Assembly (NCBI GenBank): GCA_025617745.1
Contig: CM046853.1
Span: forward strand, 60,650,616 to 60,714,615
Source of the DNA: Heliocidaris erythrogramma
Lineage: Eukaryota > Echinodermata > Echinoidea > Camarodonta > Echinometridae
Reading direction: 5' to 3'
DNA: 64,000 nucleotides
Below, one piece after another: positions 61,076-64,000 of the stretch; within the stretch, counting starts at the first letter, position 1; each line of letters starts with the position of its first letter. A program made the translations under genes and the position numbers. The notes below the pieces were generated by a model. The model saw nothing but the letters and a program-made list of their open reading frames with translations. It had not been told where the DNA came from and made no database searches.

Positions 61076-61525
61076 TAAGTCTTTTTATTACTCTCAACTT
61101 GGCTGATACCAGCCAAAACAAAAACAAGCATTTGTCAAGAATGGATACAAAATTGGCGTTTGCTCACCCAAGCGTAAAATATTATCAGATATTTTGGTGT
61201 AATTTAATACAAGAGACCCTAAGCTAATCACAGGTATGAAATTTTCCTGAAAATATTTTGAAATATTCAATTGGGGAGACTTTTTTAAACTGTCAATTTT
61301 TAACGATTCTCAACCTTGTTGTGATACCAGCCAGAACAAATACCAAGTCTGAATTTTGCACCCTTTCACAAAAGTAATTTTAGATCACTCATGCCATAAC
61401 TAGTCAGATTTTTTGGTGTTATGGCAGTGGAGTAACCCTAAACTATCTCCATGTAAAAGAATTAAAAATTTATTGAAAATAAGCAGAAATATTTATTTGG
61501 GGAAACTTTTCCCCACTGTGAACTT
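61076..61525 (+). repeat. Old tandem duplication of about 230 bp
   Basis: Both halves share, in order, a ctcaac-cttg-ctgataccagcca motif, a ttttggtgt motif, ccctaa(g/a)ct and a ttggggagactttt-like end. Divergence is high. Confidence 0.5.
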
Positions 61526-62306
61526 TTTTGGGGACGCAGAGTATAGGCTTAGAGTTATTGGGTTTTTGAGTCAGTGGGTTATATTATTGTGAAATGCGAC
61601 GTGCAAACTAAATGTAATGTTGGATCGGTGGTAATCAGAGGGTTAACGTGGAGCAAAATGTTACTGAAGGCAGCATTTGTTGACGTATTAAAATCCAACA
61701 TGAATACATTCATGACATTGGTACACAGAATCGTTGTGTGGAGCATTGTTGTATGTCGACAGGATGCGTCTGGCGGCGGTAAAGTGAGAAATCAATAGTC
61801 TAGTCAATAGTCGACATGTTTGCGCTCTCTATCTGGACAAACAGTCCCACATCGGGGCACTTCACTTTTTGTGAAGATCCTACGATTTGGTCCATTATTG
61901 GTTTTTACTGTTTGCTAAGTCTTAAGTATGTGAAATCGTGTCATGTTGTGTTTCAAACAGCTAGCTTTAGTCACCCGACAGGCACGTAAACACACTCACG
62001 CCGATGCGATTGGCATTTAAAAAAAAATTTAATGCATAAAAAAACATTCGGGGAAGTTTTTAATATTTCGTATTTCTTAGAATACATATATAAGTTAAAA
62101 ATGGGTTACAAATAATTATGAGCAGAATGTACTTTGGACGTATACATGACATATATAGGCAAAGTTGTTTTATTGCACAAGACGTAAAATGTGTAAGTAG
62201 AGATCATATGTACGCGTGACCGATCATATACCTTTGATCAGCTATATGAGGTAAACAAGTTATGTTGCTAGTGATCTAATGTCGGTTGCTGTAGCTAGCC
62301 TACCTG

Positions 62307-62470
62307 GTAATAATAATAATAATATTCAGCTTTTATATAGCGCCTAATACATCGGAGATGTCTCTAAGCCCTTTACAGATATATTATTACCCTGGTCATC
62401 GGAGTCTGGCATGCCCGCACACAATGTATGCACATTCTCCGCGCCCTGGGGAGTATTCCAGCCCATGGGC
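62307..62470 (+). repeat. SINE-like interspersed repeat
   Basis: It begins with (aat)n followed by cagcttttatatagcgcc and contains ctctaagccctttacagatatattattacc and tctggcatgcccgcac. I recognise this as a common echinoderm interspersed repeat by its tatatagcgcc and ccctttacag motifs. No coding frame is present. Confidence 0.45.
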
Positions 62471-62479
62471 GCAAATCCA

Positions 62480-64000
62480 AACAGGAATTCTATTCAAGGG
62501 GGGGGGGGGGACACCCGATTGTTGCATCCAGGTGTGTCTTCGGCTTCATTCGATCAATCGATGTTCTCCGCCCCCAAATCCCTCGTCATTTGCAGAAGGA
62601 TAGTTTTCTAAAAACAGACCAAAACTTGAATAAGCATTTCCAAATTTTCAAAAATTAAAATTAAAAACGTATAATTCGATAGTAAGTAACAAAACATGGC
62701 AATACATTTCTCCTCGAATTTATTTTTGTTTGGTTGCAGTTTTAAATAAATTGTTAAAAATCACAGTTTGAAATCCAGAAACATTACAGGGTTTGTCAGT
62801 CTAACCTAGTTCATAATCAATACATACATTTTATACATAGTTGAAGGTAACAACTGACGTATATAATATCATGTACCTGAGCAACAAGCATACTTCCGTA
62901 AAACACACAAGGGGTTACTGGTGTTGTCTTGAAATTCTTACTTTACTTTCGATTATTTGATGTCAGTTCCAAATTTCTTGCAACCCGTATGCCGTTGGGA
63001 TACTATCACCAAGCTCGGAAACTATTTCAACATTATGAAAAACAAACCTATCACAGGGGTGGATCAAGGAGTTTTCACTTTTCCAAGGCTAAAATTTCTG
63101 AGGGCTTTCTAATGATCCTCTTTAAGAATAATAATGTTTTCTCATTAGGGGAGGGTCGCTGGATTCACCTATGTCTATTTCTGGACATCTTGCTGTTTTG
63201 AAAGGGGGGGGGGGGTGTTGCAATTTCCAACACAAACAAATGCAAGAAAAGAGAAAAGGTCCCGTCATTATAGCAACCGAGGCCTTACGTCCCTTTCACC
63301 ATCTACATGACATGTCTTGTGAAAATGAAACATCGATATTTTTTCAAATGAACTAAAATCCTCACTGTAATGTACTAAAATTCCTGGAATATTGTACCTG
63401 CCATCCCAAGAATAATGTATTTATGGTTTCCAAAGTTATCATGAGCAGATCACATGACCCAGAACTGAAAAAAACGTATTGATTCTCCTGCATCTGTTAA
63501 TCTAAAATGAAACTATCAAACGGACCGTAATTAAAAATTTATCTTACTAAGTATGTTTATTATGTGTACCACTAATCGTTTTTCCACTTGAAACTATCAA
63601 TAGTCAAATACAGAATTTAATGATGACCATTTTTTTTTCTGTTTCACTTCTGAACAAAAGCATATGATAAGACAACGATTTTTTGTCAGGTTTTATTTTT
63701 CTTGGGGGCGGGGTACGTTTCTTATCGATGTTTTATATAATCCTTTACACTTTAAGATGTGAAGGCTACATCACTTGTCTATTTCTATTACATTATGGTT
63801 AAATACATTAATGACATCTCAACTTTCCATTGTGTATTTACTGATAAGGCTAGGAATACCAAAAAAGGCAATGTCAACTGAACGTTTGACCTTAGTAAAG
63901 TCATTAAAGGGAGCAAAAAAATTGCTTGGAAGATGCCGCCCCGTTAATAATTTCCAAAAGAGCCTTCAGAGGATTATTACATCGAAATGAATTTTGTTGG
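62480..64000. other. Right end of the window, no gene seen
   Basis: AT-rich sequence with G-tracts near 62502 and 63207. Open frames up to 90 codons are present, but none has recognisable features. Confidence 0.4.

Overview
The window is animal nuclear DNA: AT-rich, gene-poor, full of microsatellites, homopolymer tracts, foldback elements and decayed retroelements, with spliced rather than operonic structure. The one gene I can name encodes a precursor made of tandem QYPGGKR units. This is the hallmark of the thyrotropin-releasing-hormone (TRH)-type neuropeptide precursor of sea urchins; the QYPGamide form is, to my knowledge, the echinoid one, while sea cucumbers and sea stars carry different TRH-type sequences. 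The organism is therefore most likely an echinoid.

Layout. 1-375: palindrome-rich minisatellite. 575-1206: 3' end of a dead LINE. 2620-2983: a good RNA polymerase II promoter (three CCAAT boxes, a TATA-like box, an E-box) followed by an ATG-free leader ending in a strong splice donor. 2984-45476: no convincing gene on the + strand. If the leader belongs to the TRH gene, this is one intron of about 42.5 kb. It is packed with a 154-bp perfect palindrome, a piggyBac-type MITE (TTAA/CCCTTT ends), other TIR and foldback elements (some nested), a tRNA-derived SINE and several local tandem duplications. 45477-48490: the TRH-type gene proper, with exon 2 (5' UTR, a 3-codon uORF, signal peptide), a 1.1-kb intron, exon 3 (all neuropeptide copies and an acidic C-terminus), then a 3' UTR with AATAAA signals.

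48.5-64 kb has no recognisable gene family. It does contain three RFX/X-box-like motifs (55079, 58549, 60012), two of them just upstream of short open reading frames on the + strand. These may be promoters or first exons of cilia-related genes; I could not identify the proteins. A minus-strand open frame at 59783-60013 starts with a signal-peptide-like segment, but it overlaps one of those X-boxes. The rest is repeats: a second copy of a TA-flanked MITE also found at 13.6 kb, a LINE C-terminal relic, and a SINE-like repeat at 62.3 kb.

How it works together: the TRH-type precursor would enter the secretory pathway, be cut at KR sites, have N-terminal Gln cyclised and the second Gly converted to a C-terminal amide, giving about 16 short peptides from one molecule. 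All functional statements outside this gene are weak.
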